In this document: positions 9,384-18,685 of the stretch, piece after piece
How positions within the stretch are numbered: position 1 is the first letter of the stretch
Layout: every line of letters begins with the position of its first letter
Origin: Pseudomonas sp. CC6-YY-74
GTDB lineage: Bacteria > Pseudomonadota > Gammaproteobacteria > Pseudomonadales > Pseudomonadaceae
Direction: 5' to 3'
Assembly: GCF_002025205.1 (NCBI RefSeq)
Contig: NZ_CP019947.1
Span: forward strand, 1,867,501 to 1,931,500
DNA: 64,000 nucleotides
Position numbers and translations under genes: made by a program
Notes under the pieces: generated by a model
Database searches by the model: none
What the model was told of the DNA's origin: nothing
Seen by the model: only the letters and a program-made list of their open reading frames with translations

Positions 9384-10316
9384 TCAATAACCGCGGGCAA
9401 AATCCACGGCGCCGCGCAGTTGGCTGCCGACTTGATAACGCTGCAGATTGTCGACGAACAACTGCACCAGCAGCCGTGGCTCGGTGGGCGCGGAGCTGTG
9501 CCCGGTGAGCAACAGGCGCGGCGCGGTCCAGAACGGATGCCCAGCGGGCAGCGGCTCCTGGCGGCAGACATCGATCACCGCGCCGGCCAATTGGCCCTGC
9601 TGCAGCGCCGCGACCAGGTCGGCATCGACCACCGCCACTCCGCGCCCGGCGTTGATCAGCAGCGCGTCGGGTTTGAGCCGGGCGAACAGCGCAGCGTCGT
9701 AGATATCACGGGTGGCCGGGGTGTCCGGCAACAGGTTGATCAGGTAATCGGCCTGGCTGGCCAGGCGCGGCAGCTGATCGAGTCCGGCGACTTCGTGAAA
9801 AGGCGCTAGAGCGCGCGCGCGACTGGCCACGCCGTACAGCTCGATGCCGAATGGGGCGAGAAAGCCTGCCACGCTCTGGCCGATATCGCCGCTGCCGACG
9901 ATCAGCGCACGGCGTCCGGCCAAACTCTGCGGCAGGCGGTTGTCCCAATGCTGCTCGACCTGGGCGGCCAGGCGGGCAAACAACTGGCGCTCGTGGGCCA
10001 GCAGGTGACACAGCACGTACTCGGCCATCACCTGGCCAAAGATGCCGACCGCACGACTCAACTGATAATCGTGCGGCAGATCGCCGGCCAGCAACGGCGT
10101 GATGCCGGCCCAGGTCGATTGCAGCCACTGCGGCTGGTGCCCCTGACGCAGCAAGGCGGCAAGCAGATCCGGCTGGCCGAGCCAGAGCGGACAACTGCCG
10201 GCCCACTGCGCCAACTCGAGCGGGTCGGCGCTGCCGAACAGCTCAAGCTCGGGTGCCGCCTGGTGTAACAGGTCGGCATAGCGGGCATGTTCGGCTTCGC
10301 CGATCAGGACGCGCAT
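9384..10316 (-). CDS. D-2-hydroxyacid dehydrogenase, NAD(P)-binding
   Basis: The 310-residue protein shows the Rossmann motif VGSGDIGQS, then NAGRG (substrate-binding Arg), RQEPLP (Glu of the relay) and LTGHSS (catalytic His), all in order for the D-isomer-specific 2-hydroxyacid dehydrogenases. It is closest in layout to glyoxylate/hydroxypyruvate reductases of the GhrA kind; the substrate is not fixed by sequence. ATG at 10316 is chosen. An alternative TTG at 10325 would overlap the ycgL stop, so translation is probably coupled to ycgL. Confidence 0.85.
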   Translation of the reverse strand: MRVLIGEAEHARYADLLHQAAPELELFGSADPLELAQWAGSCPLWLGQPDLLAALLRQGHQPQWLQSTWAGITPLLAGDLPHDYQLSRAVGIFGQVMAEYVLCHLLAHERQLFARLAAQVEQHWDNRLPQSLAGRRALIVGSGDIGQSVAGFLAPFGIELYGVASRARALAPFHEVAGLDQLPRLASQADYLINLLPDTPATRDIYDAALFARLKPDALLINAGRGVAVVDADLVAALQQGQLAGAVIDVCRQEPLPAGHPFWTAPRLLLTGHSSAPTEPRLLVQLFVDNLQRYQVGSQLRGAVDFARGY

Positions 10317-10321
10317 GGCGG

Positions 10322-10615
10322 TCAAATCGGGTCGTTGCGGCGTAGCAACTCGTCCGGCAGGTGTTCGATGTATTCATCTTCCGGCGGCGGCATCTGCAGG
10401 TGGTAGCCCTGCTTCTCGAGGTTTTCCAGCACGGCGTGAATGTCCTCGCGAGCCAGCTTGCGCTCCGGCGTGAGCACCATGCTGAAGGCCAGGGTCGGCG
10501 GGCCGAACGCCGCCAGCAGGCTTTCCGGCACCCGCTCCAGCGCATCGCTTTTCAGCACGTAGAGGTACATCTCGTTCTTGCGCGGGCTTTTGTAGATTGA
10601 ACAGATGCGTTTCAC
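10322..10615 (-). CDS. ycgL: YcgL domain-containing protein
   Basis: The 97-residue protein begins [20 protein letters not shown] and ends [10 protein letters not shown], typical of the UPF0745/YcgL fold, whose role is not known. It starts with GTG, and GTGA overlaps the rnd stop codon, so it should be translated by reinitiation after RNase D. The same rnd-ycgL neighbourhood is kept in many gammaproteobacteria, suggesting a link to RNA metabolism, which is inference. Confidence 0.9.
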   Translation of the reverse strand: MKRICSIYKSPRKNEMYLYVLKSDALERVPESLLAAFGPPTLAFSMVLTPERKLAREDIHAVLENLEKQGYHLQMPPPEDEYIEHLPDELLRRNDPI

Positions 10616-11745
10616 GCGGATTCTCCTTCACTGGCTAGGCAATCGAGCAGTGCCTGGCCCATCAATTCACGACGCCAGCCGCGTAGCGTGTCCGGCAACT
10701 GGTAAGGGCCGTTGGGGTAGCCGGTTTTCAGCAGGGCTTCGAGGGTTTTCTTGCGTAGCATCAGCTCCGGGGCGATGTTCAGCCGTTCGCCTTCGCGCTG
10801 ACCGAGGGCGCGCAGCTTCTTCAACAAGGTCGCGGCTTCCAGCGGCAACGGCTCGGGCAACGCCTCGGGCCAATCGGCCGGCGGCGTGGCAGCGGCGTGC
10901 TTGATCAGCTGGAGCAGGAACTCGCCGTCCTGACGCACGGTTTTCGGGTGCATGTCTTCGATCCGCGCCAGCGCCACCAGGTTGTCCGGCTGGGTGCGGG
11001 CCAACGGCCACAGCGAATGCTCGCGGATGATGCGGTTGCGCGGCTGATTGCGCGCCCGCGCCTCGCGCTCGCGCCAGGTGCAGAGCTCGCGCAGCACTGC
11101 CAACTGCGCGCGGGACAGTTTCCAGGCCAGCTTGGCCTCGCGGTAGACAAGTTCCGGGGCGACTTCACGGCCCAGGTTGGCCACTAGCTCAGCGCCGTCC
11201 TCCAAGACCCAGGCCTTTTTCTCGGCCGTCAGCTGTTGCTGCAACAGGGTATAGACCTCGGCCAGGTGCAGCACGTCCTCGGCGGCGTAGCTGATCTGGG
11301 TCTCGGTGAGCGGGCGCTGCAGCCAGTCCGAGCGAGTTTCGCCCTTGGGCAGCTCGATGTTCAGCACCGCCAGCACCAGGCGCGAATAGCCCATGGAGAA
11401 GCCGAGGTTGAGGTAGGCGGCGGCCAGCTGGGTGTCGAACAAGGCCGCTGGCAGGCTACCGGTCAGGCGCAGGAAGACTTCCAGGTCCTCGCTGCAGGCA
11501 TGCAGCACCTTGACCACGGCCGGGTCTTGCAGCAATGCGCTGAACGGCGCCCAGTCGTCGATCAGCAGCGGATCGATCAGGTAGGCGTGCTCGCCTTCGC
11601 TGACCTGCAGCAGGCCGGCGATCGGATAAAAGGTGTCGACCCGCATAAATTCGGTGTCGACCGCCACGAATGGCAGGCTGCGCCAGCTGGCGCAGTGCTG
11701 GGCCAGGCTGGCGTTGTCACGAATCCAGTGAATATCAATAGCCAC
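10612..11745 (-). CDS. rnd: Ribonuclease D
   Basis: RNase D is a 3'-to-5' exonuclease that trims tRNA precursors and other small structured RNAs. The GTG start at 11745 has a good GGGAGA site seven bases upstream and gives the conserved N-terminus (V/M)[10 protein letters not shown]; the frame is open further upstream without similarity. The DEDDy exonuclease residues are visible: Asp30 and Glu32 in [14 protein letters not shown], and YAAEDVLHL. One or two HRDC domains follow. At 377 residues the length is normal. First gene of a three-gene overlapping operon. Confidence 0.93.
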   Translation of the reverse strand: MAIDIHWIRDNASLAQHCASWRSLPFVAVDTEFMRVDTFYPIAGLLQVSEGEHAYLIDPLLIDDWAPFSALLQDPAVVKVLHACSEDLEVFLRLTGSLPAALFDTQLAAAYLNLGFSMGYSRLVLAVLNIELPKGETRSDWLQRPLTETQISYAAEDVLHLAEVYTLLQQQLTAEKKAWVLEDGAELVANLGREVAPELVYREAKLAWKLSRAQLAVLRELCTWREREARARNQPRNRIIREHSLWPLARTQPDNLVALARIEDMHPKTVRQDGEFLLQLIKHAAATPPADWPEALPEPLPLEAATLLKKLRALGQREGERLNIAPELMLRKKTLEALLKTGYPNGPYQLPDTLRGWRRELMGQALLDCLASEGESA

Positions 11746-11815
11746 GCGGCTCTCCCATGAAGAATGCCGCGCAGTATATATCGCCCCGGCCCTTTGCCGG
11801 GTATTGCGTCCCGGA

Positions 11816-12559
11816 TCAGAAGTCCTGAGCGGTCGGGCGCAGCACCACTTCATTGATTTCCACCTCGGCCGGCTGCTCGATGGCGTAGGCAATGGCGCGA
11901 GCTACCGAGTCAGACGGGATGGCCATCTGATAGAAATCCTTGACCGCCTTGCTCGACGCTTCGTCGGAGCTGCCGTGCTTGAGTTCCGAGTCCACCGCAC
12001 CGGGGGAGATGATGGTGGTGCGGATCTTGGCGCCCACTTCCATGCGCAGGCCTTCGGTGATCGCCCGCACGGCATATTTAGTGCCGCTGTACACGGTGCC
12101 GCCCGGGGCAAACACCTTGATCCCCGCCACCGAAGAGATATTGATGATGTGCCCGCTCTCCTGCTTCTGCATGTGCGGCAAGGCAGCGGCGATGCCGTAG
12201 AGCACGCCCTTGATGTTGATGTCGATCATCCGCTCCCACTCATCGGTACGCCCCTGGCTCATCGGCGCGATAGCCATCAACCCGGCGTTATTGACCAGCA
12301 CATCGATGCGGCCAAAGGTGTCGAGCGCACCCTGAATCAGTGCATTGACATCACTTGCCACGGTGACATCGGTAGCAAAAGCGACTGCCTTGCCGCCTGC
12401 TGCGGTGATTTCGTTGACAATCCTGTCGAGGTTTTCCTGACGCCGCGCACCCAGCACCACCGAGGCGCCAAGGGCTGCCAGGTGACGGGCGGTGGTTTCG
12501 CCAAGGCCGCTGCTGGCCCCGGTAATCACAATTACTTTGTCGATAATATTGTTGCTCAT
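11816..12559 (-). CDS. Short-chain dehydrogenase/reductase (SDR)
   Basis: The 247-residue protein is a classical SDR: nucleotide loop GASSGLG (14-20), NNAG (90-93), catalytic Ser142/143, Tyr157 and Lys161 in the YSGTK motif. The Arg-Arg at 39-40 after the second strand favours NADP(H). The substrate is unknown. It is divergent from a LysR gene across a 154-base spacer holding matching half-sites, so that regulator very probably controls it. Confidence 0.88.
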   Translation of the reverse strand: MSNNIIDKVIVITGASSGLGETTARHLAALGASVVLGARRQENLDRIVNEITAAGGKAVAFATDVTVASDVNALIQGALDTFGRIDVLVNNAGLMAIAPMSQGRTDEWERMIDINIKGVLYGIAAALPHMQKQESGHIINISSVAGIKVFAPGGTVYSGTKYAVRAITEGLRMEVGAKIRTTIISPGAVDSELKHGSSDEASSKAVKDFYQMAIPSDSVARAIAYAIEQPAEVEINEVVLRPTAQDF

Positions 12560-12631
12560 GGAGATTTCCTCTCTGGCGTTTGCACAAGAACCAACATGGC
12601 CAAAGTATGCATGGCGCTGGTAATCCGGTTA

Positions 12632-12670
12632 ATGGAATAGTCAGGATTTTGCAATTCCATATAATGGAAT
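12632..12670. promoter_or_regulatory. Three 7-bp half-sites between SDR and LysR genes
   Basis: ATGGAAT at 12632-12638, ATTCCAT at 12654-12660 and ATGGAAT at 12664-12670 form an inverted repeat with a 3-base spacer plus a third half-site 15 bases away. A perfect TATAAT hexamer at 12660-12665 sits across the inverted repeat, as a -10 element for the LysR gene might. Binding of the LysR protein here is inference. Confidence 0.6.
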
Positions 12671-12713
12671 AGCTGATCCGACACTTCGCCACTCACCCAA
12701 CAAGGCCCATCAC

Positions 12714-13628
12714 GTGCTCAATCGAATGGAAATGCTGCGTATCTTCACCGTCGCCGCGCACACCAGCAGCTTCCGCGAAGCCGCCAGCCGCCTCGGGGTC
12801 TCCCCGCAAAGCGTGACGCGGGCGATCAAGGAGCTGGAGGAACTGTTCGGCGAACTGCTGTTTCACCGCAGCACCCGCCAGGTGCAGATCACCGCGTTCG
12901 GCGCCCAATTGGCCGACCAGGCGCAGCAAACCCTGAGCAGTTTCGATCAACTGTTCCAACGCAACGCTCAGCAACCGGTCAACGACCTGGCGGGGCGAGT
13001 ACGCATCACCGCCCCGCAGGCCGTGGGGCGGCGTTTCGTCATGCCGGTGCTGGGCGAATTGATGAACGAATACCCGCAGATCGACTTCGATCTGCGCCTG
13101 TCGGACGCCATGACCGATGCCGTGGATGCTCAAATAGACATCGGCGTGCGCATCGGTTTTATCCGCGACCGTCGCTACATTGCCCGCGCTGTCGCACCTA
13201 TCCCAATGTTCGTCGTCGCCAGCCCGGAACTGCTGGCCAGCAGCGGCACCCCGACCAGCCTCGACGCCCTGCACGAACTGCCCACCAGCGCCCTGGTCGA
13301 CCGCAGCAGCGGCCGGCCCTGGCCCTGGTATTTCGCGGGCGACCGCCACTTGCAACCGGCCAAGCCGAGCTTCACCACCGACGATCAGGAGGTCGAGCTG
13401 GACGCCGTACTGGCCGGGCTGGCGATCGGCCAATTGCCCAGTTATCTGGTGCTGCCGGCACTGCGTAGCGGCGCCTTGCTCAGCCTGCTCGACGAACACC
13501 GACCGCCGCCCTGGGAGCTGTTCATCTACCGCCCGCAAAGTGGCCCGGTAGCCGCGCGCGTGCGCCTGGTCTACGACCGTCTGAACGAGCGCCTGAGCGA
13601 TCCGTCCCTGGTGCCCAGCACGCCCTGA
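12714..13628 (+). CDS. LysR family transcriptional regulator
   Basis: The 304-residue protein has the N-terminal winged helix-turn-helix (residues 8-65, with FREAASRLGVSPQSVTRAIKELE) and a periplasmic-binding-type effector domain after about residue 95. The layout fits the CrgA-like branch of LysR proteins. A GTG at 12714 with an AAGG site is used as the start; an ATG four codons later is possible. It probably regulates the divergent SDR gene and itself through the ATTCCAT sites. Confidence 0.88.
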   Translation: MLNRMEMLRIFTVAAHTSSFREAASRLGVSPQSVTRAIKELEELFGELLFHRSTRQVQITAFGAQLADQAQQTLSSFDQLFQRNAQQPVNDLAGRVRITAPQAVGRRFVMPVLGELMNEYPQIDFDLRLSDAMTDAVDAQIDIGVRIGFIRDRRYIARAVAPIPMFVVASPELLASSGTPTSLDALHELPTSALVDRSSGRPWPWYFAGDRHLQPAKPSFTTDDQEVELDAVLAGLAIGQLPSYLVLPALRSGALLSLLDEHRPPPWELFIYRPQSGPVAARVRLVYDRLNERLSDPSLVPSTP

Positions 13629-13710
13629 GCGCCGGCCAATCTCGCATCGCCGCCTAATTACTGTGTAATCTGGCCGCCGCTCGCACGCTTCGGCACAAGG
13701 AATAAGCGCA

Positions 13711-14772
13711 ATGAAGAAACTGCTTGGCCTACTCGTCCTGTTGATTGCCGCCATGGCGATCTATCTGGCCGTCACCCCCAGCCCCATCGACCCACTGGCC
13801 TGGGAAGCGCCGCCCGCCCCCGCCATGACCGGCGTGCTGGAACCCAACGACACCCTGATGAAGGCCGAACTGCTTGGTCGTGGTCAGCTGCACGGCCCGG
13901 AAGACACCGCGGTGGATGCCCGGGGTCGGGTCTACGCGGGCCTGCATGACGGGCGGATCGTGCGCATCGAAGCCGACGGCCGCGTCGCGACCTTTGTCGA
14001 CACCCGGGGCCGCCCGCTGGGCATGGACTTCGACGCCGCCGGCAACCTGATCGTCGCCGACGCCTACAAGGGCCTGCTGTCCATCGACCCCCAAGGGCAG
14101 ATCAAGGTACTGACAACCGAAGCAGAAGGCGTGCCGTTCAAGTTCACCGACGATCTGGACATCGCCAGCAACGGCACCATCTATTTCAGCGACGCTTCCT
14201 CGCGCTTCGAACAGCCGGACTATCTGCTCGACCTGCTCGAAGCCCGCCCCCATGGCCGCCTGCTCAGCTACAACCCACACAGCGGCGAGACCCGTGTACT
14301 GCTCAACGACCTGTACTTCGCCAACGGCGTGGCGTTGTCGGCCAACGAGGACTTCGTGCTGGTCAACGAAACCTACCGTTACCGCATCACCCGCTACTGG
14401 CTCAAAGGCGAGCAAGCCGGTACTCACGATGTGTTCATCGACAACCTGCCGGGTCTGCCGGACAACCTGCAAGGTGACCGCGCCGGCACCTTCTGGGTCG
14501 CCCTGCCGACGCCGCGCAAGGCCGATGCCGACTTCCTCCATCGCCACCCCTGGCTGAAAGCGCAGCTGGCCAAGCTGCCGCGCGCACTCTGGCCGAAGGC
14601 GATTCCCTACGGCTTCGCCATCGCCATCAACGAGCAAGGCGAAATCATCCGCAGCCTGCACGACACCAGCGGCTCGCACCTGCGCATGGTCACCTCGGTC
14701 AAGCCGGTGGGTGATTACCTGTACTTCGGCAGCCTGGATAACGACAGGATTGGCAGACTGAAGATTCACTGA
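13711..14772 (+). CDS. SMP-30/strictosidine synthase-like beta-propeller protein
   Basis: The 353-residue product has an N-terminal membrane anchor or signal (residues 3-21) followed by a six-bladed propeller. It shows GPEDTAVDARGRVYAG, a GMDFDAAGNLIVAD repeat and FTDDLDIASNGTIYFSDAS, as in the strictosidine synthase/adipocyte plasma-membrane-associated protein family. Many members are lactonases or esterases, others have no known activity. It probably faces the periplasm. Single gene followed by a strong hairpin. Confidence 0.8.
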   Translation: MKKLLGLLVLLIAAMAIYLAVTPSPIDPLAWEAPPAPAMTGVLEPNDTLMKAELLGRGQLHGPEDTAVDARGRVYAGLHDGRIVRIEADGRVATFVDTRGRPLGMDFDAAGNLIVADAYKGLLSIDPQGQIKVLTTEAEGVPFKFTDDLDIASNGTIYFSDASSRFEQPDYLLDLLEARPHGRLLSYNPHSGETRVLLNDLYFANGVALSANEDFVLVNETYRYRITRYWLKGEQAGTHDVFIDNLPGLPDNLQGDRAGTFWVALPTPRKADADFLHRHPWLKAQLAKLPRALWPKAIPYGFAIAINEQGEIIRSLHDTSGSHLRMVTSVKPVGDYLYFGSLDNDRIGRLKIH

Positions 14773-14786
14773 GAAACCCAGGCCCA

Positions 14787-14809
14787 ACACCCTGCTTGTC
14801 GCAGGGTGT
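14787..14809 (+). terminator. Hairpin after the SMP-30-like gene
   Basis: A perfect 9-bp inverted repeat ACACCCTGC/GCAGGGTGT around a 5-base loop lies 15 bases past the stop codon. There is no clear T-run, so it is a likely but weak intrinsic terminator, usable from both sides because the next gene is convergent. Confidence 0.6.
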
Positions 14810-14864
14810 ACTCGCAGCCCAGTGAATAGTGCTACAGCCGAACTGCACTGAAAGGCGGAGGGAT

Positions 14865-15547
14865 TCAGCCGATTTTTTCGGCCATCCAGATGGTGTGGCG
14901 GGCGCCCTTGTTGCCATGGGCGAATACCTGCACCTCTTCGACCTTGAAACCGGCTTTGCGCACCTTGTCGGCGAACTTGCTGTCGGCACTGGCCGACCAT
15001 ACGGCCAGCACTCCCTTGGCGCGCAACGCCTGGTGACAACGCTGCAACCCTTGCGCGGAATACAACCAACTGTTGCGCTTCTGGGTCAGGCCCTCAGGGC
15101 CGTTATCGACATCCAGCATGATCGCGTCATAGCGCTTATCCGCCGGCTTCAGGCAATTGGCCACATCATCCTGCACCACCCGCGTGCGCGGATCGAGCAG
15201 CGGGTAGCCGGCCTTGGCCCCCAGCGGGCCGCGGTTCCACTCGACCACCCCCGGCACCAGCTCGGCCACCTCCACTTCGGCGGTCTTGCCCAGATTCTGC
15301 AGCGCCGCCGCCAGGGTGAAGCCCATGCCCAGCCCCCGATCAATACCCGCGAATCCGGGCGCCCGGCGACTTTTTTGCAGGGGATCGCCGCCAGGGCATC
15401 TTCGGAGCCGTGCATGCGCGTGTTCATCAGTTGACCGCCATCGCCACCGGCGATCTTGATCACGAAATCCTCGCCATACTCGAACAGGCAGAGCGCACCC
15501 GAGCCATCGGGAATCTGGGCGGTATCGAGCAGTACAAAGCGCTTCAT
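14865..15547 (-). pseudogene. Spermidine synthase-like protein, frameshifted
   Basis: The N-terminal part from 15547 reads MKRFVLLDTAQIPDGSGAL...SRVLIGG, and the rest lies one frame over, GMGFTLAAALQNLG...VWMAEKIG-type end (AVWSASADSKF, HTIWMAEKIG). Joined, they make the Rossmann methyltransferase-like fold of spermidine-synthase homologues, with the GGLGMGFT nucleotide loop exactly at the break and DAIMLDVDNGPEG downstream. Adding one base to the five C (five G on the coding strand) at 15333-15337 gives 227 residues. These short homologues lack the N-terminal strand domain of true SpeE, so polyamine synthesis is not assured. Confidence 0.82.
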
Positions 15548-15599
15548 GGCTGTCTCATGATTCTGTGGGTTTGCAAGGGGCTGAACGATACAGCAGCCC

Positions 15600-16316
15600 T
15601 CAAACCACCGTAAGCATGTGCCCGATAATCCCCAGCATAAACCCCAGCAAAGCCCCCAGGGCAGGAGCCCAATGCTTGTTCAATTTGGCCTGGGGCGCGA
15701 TGTCTTGAAACACCGAGTAGAGGATACCGCCAGCGGCGAACAGCATGATCGCCGCCACCCACTGCGGAAAATTCGCCAACCACAAATAACCCGATACGCC
15801 TGCCAGCGGCCCAAACAGCGCCATGACGGTAAATGTCAGCAGTATTTTTGCGCGGCTATAGTCCGTCGAAGCGCGTAATTCCCGATAGGCATTGAAGCCT
15901 TCCGGCAAGTTCTGCAGCGCCATCAAACCGGCCAGCAGAACCGCGCCCCGGCCACCGAGTGCAAATGCAGCACCCAACGCCAGCGACTCCGGAATAAAAT
16001 CCGCCAGCATCGCGGACAACTGACTGCCCGAGGTTTTCAGTCGATACAGCAGAATATCCAGCCCCATGAACGCGACACCGCCGGCACAGAACCACAGGGC
16101 AACCGGCAAGGGGCTCAATTCGCCAATCGCTTGTGGCACCAAGACCAACGCCACCGCTGCCAGCAGCGCGCCACCGCCGAAAGCGACCACACTGTGCCTG
16201 AACTCGGTCTCCAGCCAACGCGGTCGAATTCGTTCGACGCTGGCCAGCGCCGCCCCCACCGGCATGGCAATGCCAGCCAGTAAGGTAAAAGCCACAACAG
16301 ATAACAGCGGGGGCAC
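15600..16316 (-). CDS. ZIP family metal transporter homologue
   Basis: The GTG at 16316 is preferred because a GAGG site lies five bases upstream and the first membrane helix follows directly. The 238-residue product has about eight membrane helices and the two signature positions of ZIP proteins, IPES(LALG) in helix 4 and NLPEGF in helix 5. In ordinary ZIP transporters the residue three before the PE is a metal-binding His in each; here they read DFIPES and QNLPEG. Uptake of Zn or another divalent metal is the family role, but specificity may differ. Confidence 0.78.
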   Translation of the reverse strand: MPPLLSVVAFTLLAGIAMPVGAALASVERIRPRWLETEFRHSVVAFGGGALLAAVALVLVPQAIGELSPLPVALWFCAGGVAFMGLDILLYRLKTSGSQLSAMLADFIPESLALGAAFALGGRGAVLLAGLMALQNLPEGFNAYRELRASTDYSRAKILLTFTVMALFGPLAGVSGYLWLANFPQWVAAIMLFAAGGILYSVFQDIAPQAKLNKHWAPALGALLGFMLGIIGHMLTVV

Positions 16317-16509
16317 AGGCACCTCATCCAATCGAACAAAAATAGGGCTGAAAGCCTTCAGCCCAAGCCGCCAGCTAAACATTCCGCGTGTATCCACGCA
16401 GGACAATATCAGGCCTATGGCAGGACTCGCGACTTGCCGCATCAGATTCTGCATAGTGCATGCTGCGGTTTATCATGCCTCGACCCTGCTATTACCTAGG
16501 ACGCCCGCC

Positions 16510-17382
16510 ATGCCCATTGCCCAACTGCTCAGCACCGATCAACTCCAGGCCCGCCTTGACCAACTCGAGTTGGTCATCCTCGACTGCCGCTTCGCCTTGG
16601 ATGACCCGGCCTACGGCCAGCGCAGCTATGCCGATGGGCATATCACCGGCGCCCAGTTCGCCGATCTTGAGCGCGATCTGTCCGGGCCGATCCAGAAGGG
16701 TATCAGCGGCCGCCATCCGCTACCGGAGCCCGCACAACTGCTGGCACGCCTGCGTGCATGGGGCTTGCACGACAACAGCACGGTGGTGCTGTACGACGAT
16801 GGCCCCGGCACCTTCGCCGCACGCGCCTGGTGGTTACTGGCCTGGCTGGGCAAGCGCGAGGGCGTCTACTTGCTCGACGGTGGTTTGCAGGCCTGGCGCG
16901 AGGCAGGTGGCGAACTGAGCCAAGCGCTGCCGCAGCCAGCACCCGGCGACTTCGACGGACACGCCGATAGCAGCCTGCTGGTCGACGCCAGCCAGCTACA
17001 ACAACGCCTCGCCGATCCGCAGCTGACCCTGCTCGACGCCCGCGCCCTGCCGCGGTTTCGTGGCGAGGTGGAGCCGCTCGACCCGGTTGCCGGACATATC
17101 CCCGGCGCCCGGTGCGCAGCCTTCACCGAGAATCTGGACAGCACTGGACACTTCCTGCCGGCGGCCCAACTGCGCCAGCGCTTCGCCGCGCACCTTGGCG
17201 AACGCCCGGCCAGCGAACTGGTGGCCTACTGCGGCTCCGGTGTCACCGCGTGCCACAACCTGTTCGCCCTGTGCCTCGCCGGCTACCCGCTGGCGCCACT
17301 GTATGCCGGCTCCTGGAGCGAGTGGATCACCGACCCGAGCCGCCCTGTGGCAGTGGGCGACGAGCAGACACGTAATCGTTAA
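16510..17382 (+). CDS. Sulfurtransferase, tandem rhodanese domains
   Basis: Two rhodanese domains are present: an inactive N-terminal one (about residues 1-140) and a catalytic C-terminal one with Cys241 in the loop CGSGVTA. A CGSGVT loop is typical of the 3-mercaptopyruvate/thiosulfate sulfurtransferase (SseA/RhdA) group. The 290-residue length is normal. The ATG at 16510 begins MPIAQLLST, the start of the first domain. It moves a sulfane sulfur to cyanide or thiol acceptors in the cytoplasm. Confidence 0.9.
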   Translation: MPIAQLLSTDQLQARLDQLELVILDCRFALDDPAYGQRSYADGHITGAQFADLERDLSGPIQKGISGRHPLPEPAQLLARLRAWGLHDNSTVVLYDDGPGTFAARAWWLLAWLGKREGVYLLDGGLQAWREAGGELSQALPQPAPGDFDGHADSSLLVDASQLQQRLADPQLTLLDARALPRFRGEVEPLDPVAGHIPGARCAAFTENLDSTGHFLPAAQLRQRFAAHLGERPASELVAYCGSGVTACHNLFALCLAGYPLAPLYAGSWSEWITDPSRPVAVGDEQTRNR

Positions 17383-18018
17383 CCGCCAACCTGACCACGT
17401 ACTTTCTTCCGCCCCCGAGTCGGCACCTAGCCATTGCCACCGCGACGTGGGCAAGCGCAACGCTGAGCTCATGCGGGAGACGCGAGCCCGCACGATGTGG
17501 GCCGCTGACCCGCAAGCGCCGAAGTCGCCCTCCTACAAGAACAGCCCACAGCGCCAATCCCTGCAGGAGGCGCGCCCCGCGGCGATAGTGGACGCAGTCC
17601 GTCCAAACAGCCAAAGCATCGCCCCGGTCGAGCGCTCCACAGGGAAGTGGGGAATGCCGCGCGCCCGTCAGCGAGCCCATGGATGGGGAGTAGGAATAAT
17701 GTCGGGAACATGTTCGAGAACAGCCGCGGCCCCACAGGTCCGTGCGGCGCCCGGCGGCGTGGGCAATCGCCGAGTTGAGCAGGTAATTCGCAAAACCAAA
17801 CCGATGCCGGCAGATTGCCGCCTGCCTGCTGGCTAAGTACCAAGAGGAATATAGGTAATAACCGAAAGCATAAAACAATTTAAAAACAGTCTTTTACACG
17901 CGAAAGATCGCACTACACTTCAAATCAAGCGGCTAACCCCGCTTCCGGTGGGGCCTTTTCAATAACACCACACGCTGCCACGCGTCCCGGCCCCACCGGC
18001 CATTTTCGCGAGGGCTAT
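17383..18018. repeat. 636-bp spacer with repeat family B copy 2 and a long inverted repeat
   Basis: Bases 17563-17604 match 9231-9274 in reverse complement. Bases 17945-17955 and 17989-17999 form a perfect 11-bp inverted repeat (CCGGTGGGGCC/GGCCCCACCGG) separated by 33 bases, ending 19 bases before the next ATG. The stretch 17825-17935 is distinctly AT-richer than its surroundings and could hold a promoter. No gene is supported. Confidence 0.55.
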
Positions 18019-18498
18019 ATGGGAATTCCAGCCTGCGAGTTAATCCAGCACGTCATACGCCCCACGCTGATCTATCTGGGGCGTCACTCACCTGCTGCCG
18101 AAGTCCTGCTGCTAGGCGCCGCGGCCTGCCAGTCGGCGCTAGGTTCGGCGCTGGACGCTCAGGGCGGCCATGGCCTCTACCGCATCGCCGAACTGCGCCA
18201 CCAACAGCTCTGGGATCACTACCTGGCGCTCGATCCAGACCTGGCCAGCCAGATCCGCGGGCTGGCCAGCCAGCACGCCTTTCTCGCGGCGCCGCACCTG
18301 GAACTGACAGTCAATTTGCGTTACGCCACCGCCATCGCCTGGATGCTGGTTGAGGTAGAACAGCACGAATTGCCCGCCGCCGACGACCTGCTCGGCCTGG
18401 CCCGAGTCTGGCACCGAGTATTTCACCCACAAGGTCGTCCGCATGACTTCATCGAAGCCTGGCAGCGCTGCATCGGTAACTTCAGCCAAGTTGCCTGA
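18019..18498 (+). CDS. Conserved hypothetical protein
   Basis: The 159-residue product is mostly helical, with no signal peptide, no membrane segment and no motif I recognise. Features are a LGAAACQSALGSALDAQ helix near residues 32-48 and a tryptophan/histidine-rich C-terminal third (VWHRVFHPQGRPHDFIEAW). Codon use and GC content match the neighbours, and an AGGGCTAT site precedes the ATG. It is probably a real Pseudomonas-specific gene. Confidence 0.6.
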   Translation: MGIPACELIQHVIRPTLIYLGRHSPAAEVLLLGAAACQSALGSALDAQGGHGLYRIAELRHQQLWDHYLALDPDLASQIRGLASQHAFLAAPHLELTVNLRYATAIAWMLVEVEQHELPAADDLLGLARVWHRVFHPQGRPHDFIEAWQRCIGNFSQVA

Positions 18499-18685
18499 GC
18501 GCACTCAACACGCTCGCGAACAGCACGAAACAATCCACCGCGAAAATCAAACGATCACTGTAAATACCCAAACACTGCCTTGAATTGTAGGACAAAACCG
18601 CTCTATTCCGGGGGCTTCAGTTACTTGGCGGATACTGCAAAGCCTGCTAATTTCTGCGCCTCGCTTTACCCCGATGGAGTCTCCT

